This document shows positions 44,001-53,851 of a DNA stretch of 64,000 nucleotides, piece by piece. Both the position numbers and the translations under genes were made by a program. Position 1 is the stretch's first letter, and every line of letters starts with the position of its first letter. This DNA is from Lytechinus variegatus (lineage: Eukaryota > Echinodermata > Echinoidea > Temnopleuroida > Toxopneustidae), in contig NC_054756.1 in the NCBI RefSeq assembly GCF_018143015.1, positions 21,199,298 to 21,263,297 on the forward strand, given 5' to 3'. Under the pieces are notes generated by a model. That model was not told the origin of the DNA. It did not search any database and saw only the letters and a program-made list of their open reading frames with translations.

Positions 44001-46885
44001 TAACCAAGAAACACCAATTCAAAAATGTTAATTACCTCTCAGTCTTGAGAATATACTGTGCACATCACCGAAAGGTAAGAGTTCTCCAATAAGAGCAGCA
44101 CTGCCATCCTTATCGTAGCAATGGACAGACACGTCCCTAGCTTTTTCGGATGAAAAGCCTTTCTTTTCAAGAAGACTAGTCAGTGACCTAATGCAGACCT
44201 CATTGGTAGACTCCAAGACATGACCTGATCCAAATTTACGGGTGCGAGGATCAAAGCCCATATCCTTGTAGATCTCATCTTTTATGCCAAGTCCTGTGGC
44301 AGCTTCCATTCTGATGGCAAAACAATGAATTTCAGTGAATTTTAACAATCTTGTAATTATGGTAGATATTTTTATGGCTGAAAATAACTTTGGGATTCTT
44401 TAGATAAAACGCGAAGAGCCACAATCATGCCCGCAGGAATATGAATATGGCTACATGTCAACAGAGGAACCTGAGTAATGGCAGAACAAAGTGATATTCC
44501 ATCTGATCCTGTGCCTATAATTAAGGATGTTGAATTGTACATTAATCTACAGTGACCAATCTGTTCATTTCATTATTAATGCAGCATGCTGAAAGAGGGG
44601 AAGCAGTGAAAGTAATACTTTGGTATATAAAATACATAATGACCCCTACACACAGACATGTTGGTAGAAATTATAAATCAGGAAACAACAGCTCTTTTGA
44701 TACTCCATATATGAGTGATCATGCTTCCCCCAAAAAAAAACCTTCCAGAGAAACACAGGCTTCAGAAAACTTGGGATTTGTCTTCAAACATTTATTCATT
44801 TATTTATTCTTGAATATATACTGGGTGGCCTGATCAGTATAAAAAACATACAATATATATGAAATACATAGTAACAGGACATTATGAGATACAAAAAAAA
44901 ACAAATAAAAAGTAAAAATACAAGAATATGTTACAAGATACCTGTTCAAATGGCAAGATACATCAATAAGGCATTATAGTCAGCCACTCTACAGGAGGGG
45001 GGTGGGAGAACTTTACCAAAGACTGCTACCTATGAAGAACATCTCAAAACTAAAATATGAAGAATACGATGAATTTACTATTCAAATCTCTCCAAGTCTG
45101 CAAGTTGTACTTTATAGGGAACCATACTTAAATGTTTACCTCTCTGCCACTTTGACCATCCAAGGTGCAAGCATAGCATTCATACATAGAAGGGTTCCAT
45201 CTTTGTCAAATATGGCCACTTTCTTTCCATCAGTGGCTGCAGTCCTGATGCCATTTGTGCTCATTGTGAGTCCACCTCTGCTAAAAAGAGTCTGAAAGAT
45301 ACAGAAGGTAAGATAAGAAAATCATATAATAAGATGTTATAAGACTCTATTGCCTCCAATCGGAGTTTGAGATTCTAAACATCAATGAAATCCCATACTG
45401 AATTTGTGTGTATAAAAATGAACTGATTTAATCCTTAATGGTGCATTGAAATTCAACATTCATTTTTTTCTTGGGGGTGTTTGGAAAATGTTTTAATCAA
45501 ATAGGATATGCAATATGAAGAAAAATTTTGAACATTCTCAAAACTTTGTTGCGAGCAATCACCCAAGACTCACCCGCAAGGCTTAGCCTTGCACAGAACG
45601 AGAACAAGGTTACATCCACTCATTCAATGAACTAGCCTAGTTCATTGAATGAGTGGATATAATTATAACCTTGTTCTCAGTTATATCTCCATGTGTGACA
45701 AAATTTGGCAATGAGTGGCAATGTTTGGCTTATTTTCTCTTTTTCTTTGGGACAAATGCTTGATTTTCTTACACTGTCAGTTTTCATCACACCTATTCAT
45801 CATATAACTTGGCTCTTATGTAAATTTAATTTTTTTAATTATTTTTTTCTTAATTTAAAACAGAGATTGAAAAATGAAAATTTTCTTGCCATATTACTTT
45901 CCACCAATAGAGGGCGTACACAAAAATATGCCCAAAATTAAAGTTTCTGAACGCTCTGGTGAATACAAAAATTATTCCCACATTACTAATGATAAATAAA
46001 TTAAAACTGTATGGAAATTAGTAATTTTGGCCACAAAAGTGATATTTTAAGGATTTTTTAAAGTGTGTGCTCAATACAGCATTGGCATACCATAGTCCTA
46101 CCTGTAGATTCTCCACAGGCCAGATGGTAGCAGTGAACAAGTCCTACACTACTGCATTGCCATTGGCCTGTCCATATAGATATAGTCATTGAACCTGTAT
46201 TCCCCACAGGCAGGATGGTTGCAGTGAACACTCATTCAATGAACAAGGTTACATTCAATGAACAAGGTTATAATATAACCTTGTTCTCAGTTATATCTTC
46301 ATGTGTGACAAAATAAGGGTGGCAATGTTTGGCTTATTTTCTCTTTTTCTTTGGGGCAAATGCTTGATTTTTTTACACTGACAGTTTCCATTAGACCTGT
46401 TAATTCATACTGCTTGACTCTTATTTAAATTTGATTCTTTATATCATTTTTTCTTAATTAAAAATAGAGATCAAAAAATGAGAATTTTCTTGCCATATTA
46501 CTTTCCACCAATAGAGGGCGTACACAAAAATATGCCCAAAATTCAAGTTTTTGAGCGCTCTGGTGAATAAAAAAATTATTCCCACATTACTAATGATAAA
46601 TGAATTAAAACTGTATGAAAATTAGTAATTTTGGTCACAAAAGTGATATTTTAATGATTTTTTAGAGTGTGTGCTCTATACAGCATTGGCATACCATAGT
46701 CCTACCTGTAGATTCTCCACAGGCCAGATGGTAGCCACTCATTCTGAACAGGCCAGATGGTAGCAGTGAACAAGTTGCAATGTTTGAATGATTACCGTTA
46801 CGCAATGAAAAACATCCCCAGAAAACTCGGTATACTTTGACAGAATACTCACAAAATAAGAAACACGCTGGGCAGAACGAATCAT
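40984..46885 (-). CDS. HAD-superfamily phosphatase B (five exons, intact)
   Basis: Paralogue of gene A. Exons 46853-46885, 45140-45291, 44036-44310, 43022-43279, 40984-41087; phases 0-2-1-1, total 822 nt, 273 aa. The N-terminus MIRSAQRVSYFTLFSRGGLT is basic, hydroxylated and lacks acids, as in mitochondrial presequences. Motif I VAIFDKDGTLL (D40, D42), cap domain MEAATGLGIKDEIYKDMGFD onwards, motif II VNTSDS, motif III Lys of KPKPDAYTAL, motif IV FIGDTITD, C-terminal VLTGGIDKSILEKKAD. All catalytic residues are present. The family hydrolyses small phosphate esters; the closest match by motif spacing is phosphoglycolate-phosphatase-like HAD-IA, substrate unknown. Gene A lies 8 kb downstream in the same direction, so they look like a tandem duplication. 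Confidence 0.9.
41821..42474. mobile_element. MITE with ATCTTACAAAGAGT ends, interrupted by a second MITE
   Basis: Left AGCCCTATCTTACAAAGAGT-CATGATTGATC, right (inward) GAGCTCCATCTTACAAAGAG-TTACAATTGATC. Inner arms share CAGGAAATTTGCATGATGTC. A GTTTCATCAATATT-family MITE sits inside at 42052. Lies in HAD B intron 4. Confidence 0.75.
42052..42208. mobile_element. Short palindromic MITE, GTTTCATCAATATT family, copy 2 (nested)
   Basis: AGAGTGTTTCATCAATATTT to TCATGAAACGCCCCCC, flanked by TGATC on both sides (42046-42050, 42209-42213), consistent with a short target duplication. Sister of 35077-35232. Confidence 0.8.
42530..42803 (-). mobile_element. tRNA-derived SINE
   Basis: On the minus strand the head reads GGCGCGTCGTGGTCTAGTGG-TTCTGACTC, with a canonical Pol III A box TGGTCTAGTGG. 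About 35 nt later GGTTTGAATCC forms a B box with one change from GGTTCGAATCC. The body carries GGTACCCGGCAGGATTAATT and a tail GCGCTTTATAAATACCGCTA followed by (TTA/ATT)n. A tRNA-like head, unrelated body and simple-repeat tail define a SINE. Lies in HAD B intron 4. Confidence 0.88.
43022..43279 (-). CDS. HAD B exon 4 (motifs II-IV)
   Basis: Acceptor tctgtggtag, donor ATAA|GTGAGT; DKGYLIAVNTSDSRIM, CGSDEDVKPKPDAYTALKIC, SVFIGDTITDAMCGKNAECG. 258 nt as in gene A. Confidence 0.93.
44036..44310 (-). CDS. HAD B exon 3 (cap domain)
   Basis: Acceptor ttgccatcag, donor AGAG|GTAATT; MEAATGLGIKDEIYKDMGFD, FGSGHVLESTNEVCIRSLTS, LLEKKGFSSEKARDVSVHCY, GELLPFGDVHSIFSRLRG. Continuous frame, unlike gene A. 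Confidence 0.93.
45140..45291 (-). CDS. HAD B exon 2 (motif I)
   Basis: Acceptor tgtatctttcag, donor GAGAG|GTAAAC; TLFSRGGLTMSTNGIRTAAT, DGKKVAIFDKDGTLLCMNAM, LAPWMVKVAER. A second Met (M21) could initiate a cytosolic form without the presequence. Confidence 0.9.
45599..45678. repeat. Interrupted perfect palindrome
   Basis: 22-bp arms ATCCACTCATTCAATGAACT-AG and inverse with a 1-base centre at 45636. An outer pair GAGAACAAGGTTA / TAACCTTGTTCTC closes the structure at 45678. In HAD B intron 1, at the edge of a tandem duplication. Confidence 0.85.
45666..46774. repeat. Two-copy tandem duplication (~480 bp) in HAD B intron 1
   Basis: 45666-46140 and 46275-46774 both run TAACCTTGTTCTCAGTTATA, TTTCCACCAATAGAGGGCGT, TAGATTCTCCACAGGCCAGA. 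Mostly substitutions separate them. CACTCATTCAATGAACAAGG motifs lie at the junction. Confidence 0.88.
46853..46885 (-). CDS. HAD B exon 1 (presequence)
   Basis: MIRSAQRVSYF then donor TTTT|GTGAGT, phase 0 as exon 2 requires. The encoded peptide with exon 2 forms a basic, acid-free N-terminus. Short, so less certain than the other exons. Confidence 0.7.
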
Positions 46886-47677
46886 CAAGATTCCAAATCC
46901 AGTTTTTTTGTCACAGAACTAGAAAGTACCTCCAGTCTCGACGTCGGTCTTAAATTGAATTGAATTTCCGAAACAGCTGATTCCAGCGTTAGTCTTTACT
47001 ATGGTAATTATATTTGAGTTTATTTTGAAATGAAAAAAATAAACCCAAAATCATACACTGTGTTTTTAATTCATTTTATTAAAAGAAATATTTACAATTT
47101 TACTTCATTTTATAGCAAATGAAATTCGATAAATTCAAATATAGCGACAAAGTCTAATCAACCGGGCCTGGGAACAGACTAGGAGAAGCCTCGGATATAT
47201 GAAAAGTTACAACAAAAAAAATATCCTTTTTGAGCTTCGAAAATTCCTTAGATTTGGTTAAAATTTCCCGGTTAAAATTCCTTGAATTGATGTTTTGACT
47301 AAAAAGTGACTTTATTTGTAGTAGCGTAACGAGCCAAAATTTTTAATGGATTCACTCACAAGTCTTACAGGGCAAAAATTTTAAAAGGCTGCGGTAATCG
47401 AGCGAGGCGAGCAAACAAAAATTGCTGATCTTTTAAATCTAGAAGTAAATACATGTATATTGTCATATATTTTAACAATTTATTCAAAAACGATTAATTT
47501 CCTCCTTCTCCGATCCTTTTCTTCCATTTTTTTTTGGGGTCCGTGCCCCAACTTAATTGCCCCTTATCTCATCTCATCTGTATACGGGAGTGTTGTGGCA
47601 CAAAGCTGAAGTTTTTAGTAATTCCAACCTGAAACCGGGGCAATGTTGATACGCTTTATATAACAATAGCATGCTTT

Positions 47678-48672
47678 TTGGACAAGTCCAACCCAACTAA
47701 AAGATGATTTGAATTAATAAAAAAGAAAAATCCTACAAAGAGCAAAACTGAAAATTTCAAGAAAGTTATGACATTTTAATTATTCGCTTAATTTCACAAA
47801 ACGGTTACGTGTATATATATATATATATATATGCACATCCTGGTAGGTATGCAAACCCGGTATGCAAATGAGGATCACGTCATCCACTCACTTTTTCTTG
47901 TGTATTTCATTAGAAATATTCTAATTTTTCCTCATTGCTATATGAAACAATATTTTATTAGAGATCAATTCCTTCCTGAACTGTGGAATTAGAATTGGTG
48001 GATCCAGGGGGAGGGGCACATGCTTGTCTTTTTTTTTTCGTGGACGAAATCGCCTTAATTTGCTTTTTTTTGGGGGGGTCAAATTTTTCCTCGGGAAAAT
48101 GTGCCCCCGGGCCCCCTTCCCAAAAATTCTGGATCCGCCCCTTGTTTTAACACTATGTTAGTTGTTCAGTCAAGTTGATCCTTATTGCCAAATATGTAAA
48201 GAAATTGAATATTGTATAATATTGAAGCAATAACAACAAACACAAAAGAAATAGTGAGTGAGTGACATCAATGTTTATTTTAATTTGTATGTCACTGAGT
48301 TCAGGGGCGGATCCAGGATTTTCCGGGGGGGCACATTTTCCCTGAGGAAAAATTTGACAAGCAAAAAACAAAACAAAAAAGGTAGTCACTTTCAAAAGGG
48401 GGGCACACTTGTGTTTTAAAGGCATTTTTACATTACAAATGTTGATTGTGTCTCTCAAAGGAGGGGGGATGAGCCGGATCGTACCCCCCCCCGTGAATCC
48501 GCCAGTAACTGAGTGGCCTCCATTATAACTGTTTTGTGAAAAATAGGCGAAACTTTAAAATGTCATAACTTTCTTATTTTACATCCGATTTTGATGAAAT
48601 TGTCATGGCGTTATGCTAATTTGATTTCTGTCTATTCATTCAAAGCAACATTTTCTGGGATGGTCTTTAATT
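47678..48672. mobile_element. TTAA-type MITE split by GGCGGATCC-type insertions
   Basis: Left arm GGACAAGTCCAACCCAACTA (47679), right arm ACATCCGATTTTGATGAAAT (48579) to GGGATGGTCTTTAA. Between them lie a GGATCCAGGGGGAGGGGCAC to GGATCCGCCCCTTG fragment (48000-48145) and a complete 206-bp element (48302-48507). The ends are eroded, so this is an old copy. Confidence 0.7.
48302..48507. mobile_element. GGCGGATCC-type hAT-like MITE with 8-bp flank
   Basis: Left CAGGGGCGGATCCAGGATTT, right (inward) TACTGGCGGATTCACGGG. Flanks ACTGAGTT (48294-48301) and ACTGAGTG (48508-48515) match 7 of 8. 206 bp. Confidence 0.82.
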
Positions 48673-49714
48673 TTACTAATCGCTCAATCCTAGGCAGTGT
48701 GGAGTTGATATTACTCCGCTCTCCTGAAAGGGGGGGGGATACATTTTGTAGTTTACAGGGACTCATGCAGAATGATATTAGCGCGCAGCGCGGGCTGAAA
48801 ATTTTTGATTTCCAGCTCTTCTCTTATTATGAACATTAACCAGGGAAGTGCATTGACCATGATCATGATGGCCCACGTATTTTGAACTCGGGTTTAAATT
48901 TTTTTAAATCAAACCCTGGTTTAAAGTTGTGGTTTAACTATGGAGAGCCAACTGGGAAACAAATCTCTAACACTACACATTCAATTGATTAACTCATATG
49001 ACACCCAAATTGTTGTTAATTGTCTAGGAACGATAAATGAAGTATTTTTAAATATTTTCTTCATTATGAAAGCAAAGTATTAAACATAATAAATATACGA
49101 TAGAAACATATTTTTTTAATTTTTGGCTCCCCATAATTTTAGCACAGCGTTAGACAGTGGTATATTATTGTTAAACTTGACTTATTACGGGCTGATGTGT
49201 ACGCCTATAGGTTTGGCTAAAGTCTGCCATCTAGTCTTTTAGGTGAAACGTAATATCATCATAACCACTGATGATATTCAAATCAAGTGGACATAACTGG
49301 ATTGTGGCTTCTGATTTCCCACATTATGTTCAAATTACAGGCAAGTTAATGTTCACGATGAGTTATGCAATAGAAAGATGCATCAAAAGTGTAAACTCCC
49401 AGATCATGTTATACCCCCACCCCCCCCCCCCCCCCCGCAGGAAAGTAGCTGCAACCTTGCCAAGTTATTAGCTTGATACTCGGCCTACTCAATAAGAGAC
49501 ATCAAACGGTGGATAAAATTGCATGGGTTCTTTATAAATTTTGGTCACGGGGGGGGGGGGCACCGCACGTACATATATCACTGAATATATACACTCCTGC
49601 CAGTAACATGCCCCTATACCCAGTAATTGACCATTTGTCTCTGATTTAATTGCTCGGATCGTATCGTACGGCCATATTTGTACACATAAAAGATGAATTT
49701 AAATGTGGTGTCCC

Positions 49715-49972
49715 CAGTGGCGGAAGTATGGGTGGGTTGGGTTATAGTAGGTTCCCCCCCCCTCCCTTGGACTTCCAAGTAAAAAGAAAAGACCTACATT
49801 TAGCAGCAAACGCCAAAATACCTTCATTTTACAGTGAACCTGTTTTTTATTTTTCTATTTTTTTGCTTGTGAAATTTCTCGGTACCAAAATGACCTTCAT
49901 TTTGTAGTTAAGCCTTTTTTTTTTCTTGTCTCGGTCGGGCGATCCTTGAAAAAAAAACTTGATCCGCCCCTG
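49715..49972. mobile_element. GGCGG-type hAT-like MITE, diverged
   Basis: CAGTGGCGGAAGTATGGGTG at the left, (inward) CAGGGGCGGATCAAGTTT at the right. No convincing target duplication. Same family as 48302 and 50310. Confidence 0.6.
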
Positions 49973-50309
49973 GTCCCTGCACATCAGCCCTATATGAATC
50001 TTCATCATCATTACAGAAAAACAATAAAACAAGCCAAAACAAACAAAAAATTACAGAACCAAAATAATCATGTACTAGATGCAAATTAGGGCAGTCACGG
50101 ATATCGTAAAATTTGTTTACCTTAAATAAAAATTTTAGTTTTTGACCTCTTTAAAATATAATTTGGTGATAGATTTGACATATCGACATTTAGTCAGAAA
50201 AAACATCACATTTTCCCTTTAGTTTTCTCTTTTTTTGTTGGGGGAGGGGTCGTGGAACTTTTGGGGCCTTCAGCCCCCCCCCCCGTGTACACCAGTGATA
50301 TAATCCATG

Positions 50310-50516
50310 CAGTGACGGATCCAGAATTTTCCAAAAGGGGGCACATTTTACCGAGGAAAAAAATGACAATAAAAAAAGGTCTTCACTTTCAAAGGGGGGG
50401 GGGGGGCAAACTTCTGTTCTAACGGTATTTTTACATTACAAATCTTAATTGTGCCTCTCAAAGGTGGGGGGGACACGGACCGGCTTTGCCACCCCCCCCC
50501 CCTGAATCCGCCAGTG
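50310..50516. mobile_element. GGCGGATCC-type hAT-like MITE with 8-bp flank
   Basis: Left CAGTGACGGATCCAGAATTT, right (inward) CACTGGCGGATTCAGGGG. Flanks AATCCATG (50302-50309) and TATCCATG (50517-50524) match 7 of 8. 207 bp, closely similar to 48302-48507. Confidence 0.85.
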
Positions 50517-50529
50517 TATCCATGGTTTA

Positions 50530-52670
50530 TCTCTTTCCGGTCCTCTTCTTTCCATCGATATAATAAGGTTATAATGACACCTTGAATCTGAAGCGGAGAT
50601 AATATCCTTCAAGTTCCACGAGACAGGTGACTTGGCCTTTAAACCGCCATAATCCTACAATAATGATTTTTGACGGATCAAGGCTTCATTCGAATCGATT
50701 ATTCTTCAAGGCAGGTATTCTCTATGTGTAAAACCAAATCGATACGATCTTCGGTGTTAATTAGATAACTCCTCTTTATTGTCCATCAGGGATTATTTTC
50801 TGGTCAGGTTCAAAAGCACTCAGAGATGGACTCCTGATGGGGAGAGGGGGGGGGGGGTTGTGGCTAATCGGTATGAGACAGAACTCACAGGGGTCGCGAA
50901 ACGGTGTGAGCTAGTCGGAAGTGCATGCGAGACCATTTTGCACGCACTCGTTTGTTGAAAAAGTGGGGAGGGGAGGGTGGGCTATAGACCATATCACCTC
51001 TCGATCTGCCATACAAACATACCCCTCACTCTCCCTTTCCCAACTCCCTTCTCTCTCCATACACCACTCCTTCCTTTTCTATGCTCCTTCTCAACCCTGG
51101 CCTGTTTCCTTGGTTCATCTGAATAACCATTTCCTCCTTCCCACCTGCAAATGTTGGTTTGAAAGGAATTTTAGGTCACAAGGAATAACAGCACGTCGTA
51201 CAATCTCCCTCCATAAGTCAAGAAAAATCCTTGGTTGCAGAATGCCTTTATTCTCAATCTTCAGCAATTATAGGTGTGATATTCTATAAGAAAAAAAATC
51301 AACGCCAAGTTTGTTTCTCCGTAGATCAAAAAATGGAATAGACAAAGTAATAATAAGAAAAGAATATTAAGAAAAGGAAAGGGGGAAAGGCCAACCCATT
51401 TGAAATGCATATCTATTTTTCATGGTGTCTTAACGATTGATGAATGACAGGGCAGAAATCTCTCCCCAAAGTTAGGGAAACCAAAAAGTAACGTCATCTC
51501 GTCCAAAATACGTTTTATTTCGATTTGAATGATGTATTCCTTTCCATCAGAAATAGGGGGCATTTGATATTGATAATGTGTCCCCTACAATTTGGGGTAG
51601 GGGGACGCATCCCCCCCTGGGATTTCCGCCCATGATGAATGAAAACATTACTATTCGGAGTTAATATTTTGATGTTGAACATATTCAGAAAAAGGAAAAT
51701 AAATTCGGTTAAATCCCACTTGCATTCTACATCTGCCAGACCACACCGACCGATATGATATGCTATTCCGAGCTTTTATAAGTTTGCAGCAGAATAGGGA
51801 TCAAATAACTAGCTCCATCTCAGATTATATGTTCTTAAGTCGATTTAGTTGGTGTGACCGTATAGCATAGTTACATACAATATCATCTGGGGCCAGTCAC
51901 ACAAAGCTTAAAAATCATCGTAGAAGAATATCTTTACGATTAACTAACTACAATGTACACCCAATCGTAATTGTATGATCAATCACTAAGACATTTGGCA
52001 GTGTTTCGGCTGTAAAAACCCACTTATATTCTTTATGTGACGGGACCCCGAAGTCAAATAACCATGCAGTTATCTCCTCTGTACATGCATAGAACTCATT
52101 TGATTATAATCATGGCATATTTACACATCAGATTGTAGCCAGGCGCCCGTTTCGTTTGGAAAGAAAATACATTTATTTTTAGAATAGGCACTCATTAATT
52201 CGAGGGGAACAAGGTCCATTTCTAAAGCAATTGGGATGACATTTGGCAGTGTTTTGGCTGAAACGTATGTCTATAGCAGGGGGCTATAGTTGGAGTGATT
52301 TTGAAAGTGGGGCCGAGTTCAATGTGATGCGTGAGGAGGGGGTGGGGGTTATAAAATCACGATTTCATGGTCACTCACGTTTTTTACAAGCTCCCCTCCC
52401 TCCGTTTCCTGGTTTCCGCGGCCCCAGCGCTACATTACAGGCCTTTAAAATCCTAATTATCATACTGTTATCTTATCATTGTTTATCATTATTATTGTCA
52501 TTCTTATTGTTACTATTATTGTCATCAATATCATTCTTCTTATTATTGCTATCCTTATAAATATCATCTTAGTTAGTAATATTAATAGGTCCCTATCATT
52601 ATTTCTATTATAATTATTACTTTCATCATGATTATAATATTGCTGCATACACTCTTTATTACAAGGATTT
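50530..52670. other. Non-coding upstream region of stathmin gene
   Basis: No exon-like frames with splice sites. Contains G-runs (50850), a CT-rich patch (51010-51080) and an ATT-rich stretch (52455-52640). Could hold distal regulatory DNA; nothing specific seen. Confidence 0.4.
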
Positions 52671-52681
52671 AATATAAATCC

Positions 52682-52850
52682 AGATCGGCTGTGAATAGTG
52701 ACCAGCCAAATTTTGAATTTATTTTTAATCTTGTGGATTAACTTTTAAATCTCAAAAGATTTAAATTAAAATCTTTAAGATTTAGATTTGAACCATCATG
52801 GTTTAAATCTAAATTTAATATTTGGCTGGACACTAATCACAGCAGATCTA
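52682..52850. mobile_element. Palindromic MITE, AGATCNGCTGTGA ends
   Basis: AGATCGGCTGTGAATAGTGA-CCAGCCAAA and, inward from the right, AGATCTGCTGTGATTAGTGT-CCAGCCAAA; inner arms are built of ATTTAAATCT/AGATTTAAAT blocks. 169 bp, about 650 bp upstream of the stathmin promoter. Confidence 0.75.
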
Positions 52851-53164
52851 GGTTCATTTTAAATCCTTGGAAGAGTGGTATACTGCATCAGCCGCTATTA
52901 TTGTTGCCTGTCAGATATAACTCCCACTGCCAATGATACCACGCTCTGATTGAGGGGCTACCTTCACAGACGGTGTCTTAATCAAAACAACAATCCCCTC
53001 AGATACCTAATATTATTCTATTTACTGGGATATCCCTCGTCTCCGAGCCTTGGTTTCCCCGATTCAGAAAACCCGCGCCGACGTTGACGGCAGCATAACC
53101 ACAAATAATCGATGTGATGGTTACGTACCATAGAGACGAGCCAACAATAGACATAGCAACGGTC

Positions 53165-53230
53165 GACGACCAATCACCGCGCTCGTCACCGGGTATTTTA
53201 TCGCATGTACTCCACCAGGTGGAGTATATT
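53165..53230 (+). promoter_or_regulatory. Candidate stathmin promoter
   Basis: CCAAT (53170-53174), TATTTTA (53194-53200) and then a perfect inverted repeat TACTCCACC-A-GGTGGAGTA (53208-53226) that contains the E-box CAGGTG, all in spacing typical of a Pol II core promoter. The start site would be near 53225-53230, giving a ~280-nt 5' UTR with an upstream ATG at 53363. Motif-based inference only. Confidence 0.4.
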
Positions 53231-53505
53231 CCACCCCGTCTACTGTGAGAGAAACATATCCGACAAAAACGCTCTTCGGGAAGCTATAATACTTGTCATA
53301 TTTCGCAATATCACGGGTATGATATAGACCTTTCGACGGATAGATAAGTTATCCGAGAACAATTGGAGTTAATTCCACGACAATTCTTTCAAGAAAACAA
53401 TTATAGTCTTGTGATCGACATAATACTTCGCAGCCTGCGTTCCAATGCAGATCAGAATATAGTTTTCTATATCTTCAACAAATTTGGACTCGCTTCAAAA
53501 TCACC

Positions 53506-53851
53506 ATGGGTTGCAATAGTTCAAAGTCAACTCAAGTCATGGAACTTGGTCCTGATGGAGAGGTCGTCAGTCGAAAATCGTCTGCGTCGTCGAAACGGGG
53601 CAGGAGTGCCGGCAAGACCGTCCGCGATGTCAACGAAAACGCAAACGACGTCGAGGTTCTAAATGATAAGCTGGGATCGACGGGCTCGTTGGGAAGTCAA
53701 TTGGATACTAAATCCCAAGATCGTTTGGTTTCATCGGCGACGAGCAAGATCTCGAGAAGGACAATGGACAGTGGATTGGAGGCTGACTACGGAAATGTGA
53801 TCACTGAATATTCACATCCAAACATGATTGATGACAGGCCTGAAACACCAG
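53506..53851 (+). CDS. stmn: Stathmin exon 1 (lipidation leader)
   Basis: Begins at an ATG giving MGCNSSKSTQVMELGPDGEV and ends HPNMIDDRPETPG at the donor. Serine- and charge-rich, no domain recognised. Codon usage is GC-richer than the surrounding DNA, which supports coding. An overlapping +1 frame from 53363 is ignored. Confidence 0.85.

Noticed and set aside
53363-53662. 99-codon frame overlapping stathmin exon 1
   Set aside because: Different frame from MGCNSSKS, no homology; at most an upstream ATG in the 5' UTR.
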